Shown here: positions 43,065 to 52,740 of the stretch, piece by piece
Layout of the letters: each line of letters begins with the position of its first letter
Position numbering within the stretch: position 1 is the stretch's first letter
Origin: C-114 sp963745405
GTDB taxonomy: Bacteria; Chloroflexota; Limnocylindria; Limnocylindrales; CSP1-4
Assembly: GCA_963745405.1 (NCBI GenBank)
Contig: CAVUWY010000002.1
Coordinates: forward strand, 1,178,001 to 1,242,000
Reading direction: 5' to 3'
Length of the DNA: 64,000 nt
Made by a program: the position numbers and the translations under genes
Notes under the pieces: model-generated
Seen by the model: the letters and a program-made list of their open reading frames with translations, nothing else
The model's database searches: none
Told to the model about the DNA's origin: nothing

Positions 43065-43757
43065 TCAGGCGCAGACGACCGGGTGGGCCTTCGGGTGGGC
43101 GGTCGCGTGGTCGGCGGGCCCGCTCGACAGGAGCTGGGCGACGACCTGCATCTTCGGTGAGCTGGACAGCGGTCCCTCCGAGGTCTGCAGCCAGAGCTGG
43201 CCATCCTTCGTCGGCAGTTGCGACAGGATGGCGGTCGCCGGATAGTGCCGGCGGACCTGGACGATCCGGTAGTCGAAGAGCATGTCGTCGCTCGTGTAGA
43301 CCTGGACGAGCATGTCGATCATCGACGCGCCGTTGTTCTTCTGCGAGCGGGTGAGGAGCGGCAGGAACATGCCGGTCCGGGCGTGGGCGAAGAGGTACGT
43401 CGCGCCGGGCAGGCCGGGCACGGAGAACGAATCGAGGTACATCGCGACGTTGCAGTAGGGGAAGCCGCTCGGCGGCTTGACGACCGGGAGGTCGATGCCC
43501 AGGGCCGGGACCACCACCCGGGTCACCAGGCGCGGCCCCGTCGACGCGGACGGTGAGGAGGACCTCGCGGCGATCGGCGGAAGGGTCAACAGGCCGACCG
43601 ACGGCGGCGCCGCGACGGACCCCAGGCCGCGCGCGTCGGGCGCAGCGGCGACGGGGCTCGAGTAGGTGAGAAGGCCCGCGGCGACGATCGCGATACCGGC
43701 GGCGGTGATGACGGCCGGCACGACGCGCGTGCGGAGACGGTCGAGGAACGAGTTCAT
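43065..43757 (-). CDS. Sortase-fold protein with Ser in place of the catalytic Cys
   Basis: A 230-residue protein with an N-terminal signal anchor (AVITAAGIAIVAAGLLTY), a Ser/Pro-rich linker and a sortase-like barrel: VTRVVVPALGIDLPVV, the catalytic-type histidine in ATYLFAHARTG (His125), then QLWLQTSEGPL where sortases have TLxTC, giving Ser193, and a Lys202 (PKMQVVAQ) near the usual Arg. Class E/F-like sortases have Cys and Arg here. So it is probably an inactive or repurposed sortase fold rather than a transpeptidase. TGCTAGGAT just upstream is its likely promoter. Confidence 0.6.
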   Translation of the reverse strand: MNSFLDRLRTRVVPAVITAAGIAIVAAGLLTYSSPVAAAPDARGLGSVAAPPSVGLLTLPPIAARSSSPSASTGPRLVTRVVVPALGIDLPVVKPPSGFPYCNVAMYLDSFSVPGLPGATYLFAHARTGMFLPLLTRSQKNNGASMIDMLVQVYTSDDMLFDYRIVQVRRHYPATAILSQLPTKDGQLWLQTSEGPLSSSPKMQVVAQLLSSGPADHATAHPKAHPVVCA

Positions 43758-43766
43758 CGGGCGGCC

Positions 43767-43775
43767 ATCCTAGCA
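43767..43775 (-). promoter_or_regulatory. Extended -10 promoter of the sortase-like gene
   Basis: Minus-strand TGCTAGGAT ends 9 bases before ATG 43757, so the message would have almost no leader. No -35 is evident. Confidence 0.5.
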
Positions 43776-43824
43776 GCGGTCGTCCGGACCCGCCGCAGGT
43801 CGGTGGTACTGGTACGCTCCCGCC

Positions 43825-44154
43825 GTGCTCCGAGTCCTCATCCTCATGCTCGCCCTGCTGGCGGGCGTCATCCTCGTCGTCGTGGTGCTCGCCGGGGTCC
43901 TGTCCACGGCTCCGCCGGTGGACCGCCCGACCCCGCCGCCGATCGTCGTGCCGACGGTCCCCCCGACCCCATCGCCCACGCCCACGCCGACCCCGTCACC
44001 CTCGCCGAGCGGGTCGGGCGCGCCGAGCGGCTCGCCCGCCGCCCCCAGCGGCTCGCCCGCAGGGTCCAGCGCATCGCCGTCCGCCGGCGCCTCGTCGTCG
44101 CCCTCGTCCGCGGCGAGCTCCAGCCCGGGCGCAGCCGCCTCGCCGAGCCCCTAG
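43825..44154 (+). CDS. Small Pro/Ser-rich single-pass membrane protein
   Basis: A 109-residue protein: an N-terminal hydrophobic helix (VLILMLALLAGVILVVVVLAG) followed by a low-complexity Pro/Thr/Ser/Gly/Ala tail with no recognisable domain. It may be a membrane-anchored, possibly glycosylated stalk or a spacer-like surface peptide. GTG 43825 follows TGG-TACGCT (43810-43818), so transcription could start on the start codon. The last four bases overlap the convergent nuoN stop. It could also be a chance open frame, but the membrane helix and lack of frame interruption argue for a gene. Confidence 0.55.
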   Translation: MLRVLILMLALLAGVILVVVVLAGVLSTAPPVDRPTPPPIVVPTVPPTPSPTPTPTPSPSPSGSGAPSGSPAAPSGSPAGSSASPSAGASSSPSSAASSSPGAAASPSP

Positions 44155-45614
44155 GTCAGGGCCTTCGCCGCCTCGGTGACCATGTTCAGGAGCGGTCCCG
44201 GGAAGAGCCCGAGGGCGATCGTCAGGGCGGTGGTCGCCCACAGGCCGGTCCACACGAGCGAGCTGTGGCGAGTGGTGTCGTCCTCGCCGACCGGCTCGCG
44301 CATGAACATGTAGACGACTACCCGCAGGTAGTAGAAGGCGGCCACGGCCGCGTTGATCATGGCCAGCGCGGCGAGCGCCGTCAGCCAGCCGCCACCCTCG
44401 ACGGCCGGCAGGATCACGCTGAACTTGGCGAAGAAGCCGGCCGTCGGCGGGATCCCGGTCAGCGACAGCATGAACAGGGTCATGAGGATGCCGAGCAGCG
44501 GTTCCCGGCGGCCGAGGCCGGCGAACGTGTCGAGCTGGCTCGTGACGCCGGGTCGTCGCTGCAGGGCCGCCACGACGGCGAAGGCGCCGAGGTTCATGAA
44601 CGTGTAGGCGGCGCCGTAGAAGAGGAGCCCTTCGAGGCCCTCGGTCCGGCCGCCGGCGTAGGCCGCCAGCCCGACGAGCATGTAGCCGGTGTGGGCGATC
44701 GAGCTGTAGGCGAGCATCCGCTTGACGTTGTTCTGGGTCAGGGCGACGAGGTTGCCGAGCGTCATCGTGATGGCCGCCAGGACGAAGACGACCGGGAACC
44801 AGTCGGCCTTGGCCGAGGCGAGCGCGCCGACGAAGAGGCGGAGGATGAGGGCGAAGGCCCCGATCTTCGGCCCGACCGAGAGGTAGCCGGTGATCGGCGT
44901 CGGCGAGCCCTGGTAGGCGTCCGGCGTCCAGTAGTGGAACGGGACGGCGGCGATCTTGAAGGCGACCCCGGTCGTGAGGAAGGCAAGGCCCATCGCGAGC
45001 CCGACCGAGAACGGGGCGGTGCCGGAGACCATTCCCCCGACCGAGGCGGCCACGACGGACACCCTTGTCGAGCCGGTGAGTCCCCAGACGTAGGCGAGCC
45101 CGAACAGGAAGATCGCCGAGCTGAACGAGCCGAGGAGGAAGTACTTGATGGCTCCCTCGGTCGAGAGCGCATCGCGCTTGGCGTAGCCGGCCAGCAGGTA
45201 GCCCGGCAGGACCATGAGCTCGAGGCCGAGGAAGAGGACGAGGAGGTCCGTCGCCGCGGCGATGAGCATCGCCCCGCTCATCGCGAACACGAGCACGGCG
45301 GCGAACTCGGCGACCGGCAGCTTGCGCGGCTCGAGGTAGTCGGGGGCGAAGAGGATGGTCAGGGCGACGATCGAGACGAACAGGAGGTCGAGGAACGTCG
45401 TCAGCGCATCGGAGGTATAGGCCCCGTCGAACGCGGTCCCGGGGTTCTGGCCCGCCCGGAAGATGAGGACGGTGACGGCGGCCAGCCCGACGAAGCTCAC
45501 GATCAGGACGAGCGTCCGGTTCCCCGGCCGGATGAGGTCGGCCACGATGATCGCGCCCGCCACGAGGATGGCCGCCAGGAACGGGGCGACGATGACGAGG
45601 TCGGCCGAGGTCAT
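44151..45614 (-). CDS. nuoN: NADH-quinone oxidoreductase subunit N
   Basis: A 487-residue antiporter-like proton-translocating subunit of complex I with about 14 TM segments. Landmarks are LLVLFLGLELMVLPGYLLAGY (TM5 glutamate), EGAIKYFLLGSFSSAIFLFG (TM7 lysine) and FKIAAVPFHYWTPDAYQGSP (TM8 loop). It is the last gene of the nuo operon. Confidence 0.95.
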   Translation of the reverse strand: MTSADLVIVAPFLAAILVAGAIIVADLIRPGNRTLVLIVSFVGLAAVTVLIFRAGQNPGTAFDGAYTSDALTTFLDLLFVSIVALTILFAPDYLEPRKLPVAEFAAVLVFAMSGAMLIAAATDLLVLFLGLELMVLPGYLLAGYAKRDALSTEGAIKYFLLGSFSSAIFLFGLAYVWGLTGSTRVSVVAASVGGMVSGTAPFSVGLAMGLAFLTTGVAFKIAAVPFHYWTPDAYQGSPTPITGYLSVGPKIGAFALILRLFVGALASAKADWFPVVFVLAAITMTLGNLVALTQNNVKRMLAYSSIAHTGYMLVGLAAYAGGRTEGLEGLLFYGAAYTFMNLGAFAVVAALQRRPGVTSQLDTFAGLGRREPLLGILMTLFMLSLTGIPPTAGFFAKFSVILPAVEGGGWLTALAALAMINAAVAAFYYLRVVVYMFMREPVGEDDTTRHSSLVWTGLWATTALTIALGLFPGPLLNMVTEAAKALT

Positions 45615-45624
45615 CGGACTTCGC

Positions 45625-47180
<1,556 letters not shown>

Positions 47181-47181
<1 letters not shown>

Positions 47182-49142
47182 CAGCGGCCCGCCAGCACGA
47201 GGTACGAGCCGGCCATGACGATGAGGCCGATGGCGATGCCGAGGGCGTAGTTCTGGACGTGCCCGGTCTGGACCCGGCGGAGGCTCCGCCCGCCGCTCAG
47301 GGTCAGGGCGCCGATCTCGTTCACCGTCCCGTCGATGATGTTGCGATCGAACCACCACAGGGCCGCCGCGATCCGCCCGCCGATGCGGATGAAGAGCAGG
47401 TCGTAGAGGTCGTCGAACCACCACTTGTTGAGCGAGGCGCGATAGAGGAACGGGAAGCGCAGGGCGATCCCGTGGACCCGTTCCGGGTCGGCCGGCCGGC
47501 GGAGGGCGCCGATCTCGACGCCGAACAGCCGCCAGGCCACGATCACGCCGATCACGGCGATGGTCACGCTGGCGAGGATGAGCGCGCCGTCGATCCCGAA
47601 GAGGGTGAAGTTCTCCGTCTCGCCGCTGGCGGCGATGGTCGCCGCGAAGACCGGCTCCAGCCACTGGTTGATGAGGCTGTCCCCGAGCGGCAGGCCGAGG
47701 ATGAGGCCGAGGAAGATCGTCGGGATGGCGAGGAGGATCAGCGGCCCGGTCATCGCCGGCGGCGACTCGTGGATCGTGGGCTCGACGGCCGGATCGACCC
47801 TGCTCTTGCCCCAGAACGTCAGGCCCATGAGCCGGAACATGTAGAACGCGGTCATGCCGGCGACGATGAAGCCGACGAGCCAGACGACGTAGAACCCGCT
47901 CTTGAAGGCCGAGCTGAGGATCTCGTCCTTGCTGAAGAAGCCGGCCAGCGGCGGTATTCCGGCGATCGCCACCGAACCGATGAGCATCGTCCAGTAGGTG
48001 ATGGGGATCCTCTTCGCCAGGCCGCCCATCTTCCGCATGTCCTGCTCGTCGTGGACAGAGTGGATGACCGAGCCCGAGTCGAGGAACAGCAGGCCCTTGA
48101 AGAAGCCGTGGGTCATGAGGTGGAAGATCGCTGCCGTCCAGGCCCCGACCCCCAGGGCGGCGAACATGTAGCCGAGCTGGCTCAGGGTCGAGTAGGCGAG
48201 GACCCGCTTGATGTCGGTCTGGGTCATCGCGATCGAGGCCGCGAGGATGGCCGTGAAGATGCCGATCCCGGCCACCACGACCATCGCCTCACTCGCGGCA
48301 CCGAACAACGGGTTGGCCCGGGCGACGAGGTAGACCCCCGCGTTGACCATCGTCGCGGCATGGATCAGGGCCGAGACCGGGGTCGGGCCCTCCATCGCGT
48401 CGGGCAGCCAGACGTGGAGCGGGAACTGGGCGCTCTTGCCGACGGCGCCGCAGAACACGAGCAGGGCGATGAGGGTGACGAGGCCGTGGTCGGTCTGGTT
48501 CGTCTTCACCAGGTCGCTCAGCGAGGCCTGGATATCGAGGGTCCCGGTCGTCACCCAGATGGCGAAGATGCCGAGGGCGAAGCCGACGTCGCCGACACGA
48601 TTGACGATGAACGCCTTCTTCGAGGCCAGGGCGGCACTGCGGCGGTGGTACCAGAACCCGATGAGGAGGTAGCTCGAGAGTCCGACCAGCTCCCAGCCGG
48701 CGAAGACGACGAGGAAGTTGTCGGCCAGGACGAGGAGCAGCATCGAGAACATGAACAGGTTCAGGTAGGCGAAGAACCGCCAGTACCCGTTGTCGTGGCT
48801 CATGTAGCCGATCGAGTAGACGTGGACGAGCATCCCGATCGTCGTCACGACGATGAGGAGGACGGCGGTCAGGTTGTCGACGTAGAAGCCGATGTCGACG
48901 TGGAACGTGCCGGCCGTGATCCAGTTCCACAGGGTTACGGTCGCGCCGCCCTCGCCGAAGCCGCCGCTCAACGAGGTCGCGGCCACCGCCATCGCGATGA
49001 TCCAGGTCAGGATGATGAGGCCGACCGGCGCGACGCTCGCCGCGGCCTTGCCGTACTCGGCCTGGATCCGCCGGCCGAAGAGCGCGCTGAACGCGAAGCC
49101 GGCGATCGGCAGCAGGACGATGAGCGGGATGAGCTGGTCCAT
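47181..49142 (-). CDS. nuoL: NADH-quinone oxidoreductase subunit L
   Basis: A 653-residue distal antiporter-like subunit with the long lateral helix near the C-terminus. VFAGWELVGLSSYLLIGFW, KSAQFPLHVWLPDAMEGPTPVSALIHAATMV and RVLAYSTLSQLGYM are the family motifs. ATG 49142 (MDQLIPLIVLLPIAGF) is chosen; an upstream open frame is low complexity. The region that is usually GAGSVIHA reads LDSGSVIHSVHDEQD, a minor variation. Confidence 0.96.
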
Positions 49143-49164
49143 CAGGGCATCGGCCGGCAGTCGG

Positions 49165-49476
49165 TCACTGGCGCATCGCGTCGTACTCGTCGACGAGCGG
49201 GGTCTTCCGGTTCCGGTAGATGGCGAGGACGATCGCCAGCCCGACCGTCGCCTCGGCCGCCGCGACGGCCATGACGATGATGGCGATGACGCTGGCATTC
49301 GCGGCGAGGGTCGGGATGAACGAGCCGAAGGCGACGATCGAGAGGTTGACGGCGTTCAACATCAGCTCGATCGACATGAGCATGCTGATCGCGTTCCGCC
49401 GGGCGAGGAACCCGAACGTCCCGATGGCGAAGAGGATCCCGGACAGGACGAGGTAGCTGTCGAGGTTGTCGCTCAC
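49165..49476 (-). CDS. nuoK: NADH-quinone oxidoreductase subunit K
   Basis: A 103-residue three-TM membrane subunit. MLMSIELMLNAVNLSIVAFG and AAAEATVGLAIVLAIYRNR carry the two conserved membrane glutamates of the proton channel. The GTG start overlaps the nuoJ stop (GTGA, 49473-49476). Confidence 0.95.
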   Translation of the reverse strand: MSDNLDSYLVLSGILFAIGTFGFLARRNAISMLMSIELMLNAVNLSIVAFGSFIPTLAANASVIAIIVMAVAAAEATVGLAIVLAIYRNRKTPLVDEYDAMRQ

Positions 49477-50009
49477 GGCCGGTCCTCGTCCTCCTTCTTG
49501 GCGAGGAACACGCCACCGACGACAGCGGCCAGGAGGAGCACGCCAACGACCTCGAACGGCAGGCTGTACGGCCCGAAGAGGGCGTGGGCGACGGCGGTCG
49601 TCGAGATGCGAAGCCGCTCGGCGAGGGCTCCCCAGTCGGTCGCGGTGACGGCGAGGATGATGACGATGCCGAGGATGATCGAGGCCACGGCCGCCGGAAC
49701 CGCCTGTGTCTGGAAGACGAGCCGCGACGGCGCCGCCTTGTTCTCGGTCAGCATGATGGCGAAGAGGATGAGGACGCTGATCGCCCCGATGTAGACGAGG
49801 ACCTGGGCGGCGGCGACGAGCGGGGCGCCGACGATGACGTAGATCCCGGCCAGTGAGCCGAAGCAGACGATCATCGCGAGGCCGCAGCGGATGATGTCGC
49901 GCATCGTCACCACGAGGAGCCCGGACACGATCATCGTCGCGGCGAAGGCGAAGAAGAGAGCGTCGTCCCACTTGATACCGAGTATCGGTATGGTGTCGGG
50001 GATCGGCAC
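49473..50009 (-). CDS. nuoJ: NADH-quinone oxidoreductase subunit J
   Basis: A 178-residue membrane subunit with five TM segments. LVYIGAISVLILFAIMLTE is the conserved TM3 region with the pi-bulge motif. It follows the flavoprotein fusion gene by 9 bases and overlaps nuoK. Confidence 0.94.
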   Translation of the reverse strand: MPIPDTIPILGIKWDDALFFAFAATMIVSGLLVVTMRDIIRCGLAMIVCFGSLAGIYVIVGAPLVAAAQVLVYIGAISVLILFAIMLTENKAAPSRLVFQTQAVPAAVASIILGIVIILAVTATDWGALAERLRISTTAVAHALFGPYSLPFEVVGVLLLAAVVGGVFLAKKEDEDRP

Positions 50010-50018
50010 GCCGGGCTC

Positions 50019-52724
50019 CTAGGAGTGGCCGCCGGCCGCGCCGGCCCCGTGACCTCCGGCAGCGCCGGTGTCGCCCGGGCCGAGCGCCGCCACCGCTTCG
50101 TGGCCGTGACCGTCGTGGGCGTGACCGTTGCCGTGAGCGTGGCCGTTGCCGTTCCCGCTTCGGACGGCCACCCCGGCGGCGGCGATCGAGGCCGGCAGGA
50201 CGGGCAGCAGGCGGGGCGTCGTCGAGCGGCCCTCGGCGATGGCCCGCATGGCCCAGTCCTTCTCGCGCCGGATGTACGTCATCTCGGTCTCCCGGTCGAC
50301 GGCCGCCAGGGCGATGAGGTCGACCTGGGGATCGACCCGGCTCGTGTGGGAGAGCTCGAAGTCGGCCCCGTCGCGGAGGGCGTCGTAGGGGCAGGCGTCG
50401 ACGCAGATCCCGCACAGGATGCAGCGGCTCTCGTCGACCTCGTACTTCTGGAGGACGCGAGGCTTGGGCATGAGGGCGCCGGTCGGGCAGGTCTCGGCGC
50501 AGCGGCCGCAGGACACGCACGGCGTGTCGTTGAGGCTCATGTCGAGCGGTGTCGTGACGAGCGTGTCGAAGCCGATGCGCATGAAGTCGTAGCAGGCGGC
50601 GCCGACGACCTCGGAGCAGACCTGGGCGCATCGACCGCAGTCGATGCAGCGCGACGGCTCGCGGAGGATGAATGCGTGCGAATCGTCGCGGACGTAGTCG
50701 TGGTTGATGCCGGTGAAGCGGTTCTCGGTCACGCTCCGGTAGCCGGCTCCCTGCTGGAAGGCGGGTTCGAGGGTCGGCAGCGTCGTGCCGTACTCGATGC
50801 CCAGCCGTCGCAGATCGCAGAAGCCGATCGCCTCGCAGGTGCACTGCAGGCAGCGGGTCGACTCGGCCACGGCCTCGGCCGGCGTGTACGGGATCTCGTA
50901 CTCGATGTAGCTCTTGTTGCGGACCTCCGCCTCCATCGAGGTGAGGCGATGGCGGGCCTCCTTGACCTCGCTCGTGAAGGGCACGATCGAGAGGAACTCC
51001 GGCTGCGGCTCGGCCAGCTGCTGGCGAGTGCGGATCGCCGACAGGTCGAGGCCCTTGAGGTAGGCATCGACGGCGTACGACGCCCGTCGTCCCTCGGCGA
51101 CGGCCTGGACGACGGTGGCCGCCCCGACACGGACGTCGCCGGTCCCGAACACACCCGGCCGGCCCGTTTCGAACGTCACGGCGTCGGCCTGGAGCCGGCG
51201 CTGCCGGGTGGCCGTCAGGCCGTCGCTGCCGGGACCGAACCACGACAGGTCGGGTCCCTGGCCGATGGCGAGCAGGACCCGGTCGGCCGGCAGGGTGAAC
51301 TCCGTCCCCGGTGACGGCTCCGGCCGACGGCGCCCCGAGGCGTCGGGCTCACCGAGCCGGTTGCGGATGAACTCGACCCCGGTCACCTTGCCGGCGTCGT
51401 CGGTGATGACTCGGACCGGACCGGCCTGGAAGATGGCAGTCGCGCCCTCCTCGATCGCCTCGTGGACCTCGTTCGAGGCGGGCATGTCCTTCATGTCGCG
51501 GCGGTAGACGAGGGTCACCTCCGAGGCGCCCTGGCGGATCGAGGTACGGGTGCAGTCCATCGAGGTGAAGCCGCCGCCGATGACGATGACGCGCTTGCCG
51601 CGATGGCCCGGGTATTCGAGCCCGAGGGTCGCCGTCTGGAGGTACTCGAGCCCGTCGATGACCCCGTCGGCGTCCTCGTTCGGGATGCCGAGCTTGTTCG
51701 TGTCGTAGCAGCCGATCGCGACCATGATCGCGTCGTAGCCCTGGAACTGGAGGTCGTCGAGGGTGAAGTCGCGGCCGAGACCCATCCCGCAGCGGATCTC
51801 GCCGCCGAGCCGGGTGACGCTCTCGTATTCGGCCTCGAGGACCTCGATCTTCGGCAGCCGGTACTGGGGGATCCCGTAGCGGAGCATCCCGCCCGGCGCC
51901 GGGTCGCGCTCGAAGATCGTCACGTCGTGCCCGTTGAGGAGGAGGTAGTAGGCGGCGGCCATGCCGGCCGGCCCGGAGCCGATCACGGCGACCCGCCGGC
52001 CGCTCTTCGGCTGCTGCTCGAACGGGATCGGCGGATCCACCTCGTCGTCGAGCATGGCCTTGAGGACCTGGTCTCCGGCGTAGCGGTGGCTGTCGCGGAT
52101 GGCGATCGCCTCGTCGACCTCGTCGCGCCGGCAGTGTTCCTCGCACGGCGCCGGGCAGACCCGGCCGAGGACCGACGGGAACGGGATCGTCCGCTTGAAG
52201 ATGCGGGTCGATTCGCGCCAGTCCGCCTCGGCGTTGGCCTTGAGGAAGCCGGGGATGTCGATGTGGCTCGGGCACTTGTTCTGGCAGGGCGGCAGGCAGT
52301 ACGCGTTGTGGTCGCTGAAGATGAGCTCGAGGTTCGTCGCCCGGAGCTGGCGGACCAGCTCGGTCTGGGTCTTGACCACCATGCCGCCGGCCGCCCGCTG
52401 GGAGCAGCTGATCGGCGGGTGCTCCTCGCCCTCGACCTCGACGACGCACATCCGGCAGGCGCCGAACCCGGGCAGCTTCGGTTCGTAGCAGAGGGTCGGG
52501 ACCTCGATGCCGTTGTCGCGGCAGACCTCGAGGATCGTCTGGCCGTCGCGGCCCTCGACGACCCGGCCGTCGACCTCGATCCGGATGATCGGCGTCGACT
52601 GCGGCCGCTGGGGCGCCTGGGTCGTGATGAGTCGTTCGCCGAGCGAGCCGTCCCGCGGCGTCGTCGTGTCGACGACGGCCTTGATGCCGGGAGCCTCGTG
52701 CGGTCGGACGATCAGGTCGGTCAT
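50019..52724 (-). CDS. NuoG-position fusion: [2Fe-2S] + GltD-type flavoenzyme + NuoG/NuoI-type 4Fe-4S clusters
   Basis: A 901-residue soluble protein in place of nuoG. Residues 45-112 are a NuoG-like [2Fe-2S] domain (CYEPKLPGFGACRMC, then SCSQ). Residues 139-590 are a GltD/NfnB-type module: Fe-S cysteines in CLPPCQNKCP and GRVCPAPCEEHC, FAD motif VIGSGPAGMAAAYYL, NAD(P)H motif VIGGGFTSMDCTRTS. Residues 625-640 hold CLQCTCEAIGFC. Residues 690-750 resemble the NuoG 4Fe-4S pair (RCIDCGRCAQVCSEVVG; PCVSCGRCAETCP). Residues 766-800 resemble the second half of NuoI (RCILCGICVDACPYDAL, FELSHTSR). The NuoG molybdopterin-like domain is absent. A His/Gly-rich tail ends the protein. It probably oxidises NAD(P)H within a modified complex I. 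ATG 52724 is chosen from the start of homology. Confidence 0.88.
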   Translation of the reverse strand: MTDLIVRPHEAPGIKAVVDTTTPRDGSLGERLITTQAPQRPQSTPIIRIEVDGRVVEGRDGQTILEVCRDNGIEVPTLCYEPKLPGFGACRMCVVEVEGEEHPPISCSQRAAGGMVVKTQTELVRQLRATNLELIFSDHNAYCLPPCQNKCPSHIDIPGFLKANAEADWRESTRIFKRTIPFPSVLGRVCPAPCEEHCRRDEVDEAIAIRDSHRYAGDQVLKAMLDDEVDPPIPFEQQPKSGRRVAVIGSGPAGMAAAYYLLLNGHDVTIFERDPAPGGMLRYGIPQYRLPKIEVLEAEYESVTRLGGEIRCGMGLGRDFTLDDLQFQGYDAIMVAIGCYDTNKLGIPNEDADGVIDGLEYLQTATLGLEYPGHRGKRVIVIGGGFTSMDCTRTSIRQGASEVTLVYRRDMKDMPASNEVHEAIEEGATAIFQAGPVRVITDDAGKVTGVEFIRNRLGEPDASGRRRPEPSPGTEFTLPADRVLLAIGQGPDLSWFGPGSDGLTATRQRRLQADAVTFETGRPGVFGTGDVRVGAATVVQAVAEGRRASYAVDAYLKGLDLSAIRTRQQLAEPQPEFLSIVPFTSEVKEARHRLTSMEAEVRNKSYIEYEIPYTPAEAVAESTRCLQCTCEAIGFCDLRRLGIEYGTTLPTLEPAFQQGAGYRSVTENRFTGINHDYVRDDSHAFILREPSRCIDCGRCAQVCSEVVGAACYDFMRIGFDTLVTTPLDMSLNDTPCVSCGRCAETCPTGALMPKPRVLQKYEVDESRCILCGICVDACPYDALRDGADFELSHTSRVDPQVDLIALAAVDRETEMTYIRREKDWAMRAIAEGRSTTPRLLPVLPASIAAAGVAVRSGNGNGHAHGNGHAHDGHGHEAVAALGPGDTGAAGGHGAGAAGGHS

Positions 52725-52740
52725 CGGGTCGCCTCGGGCC

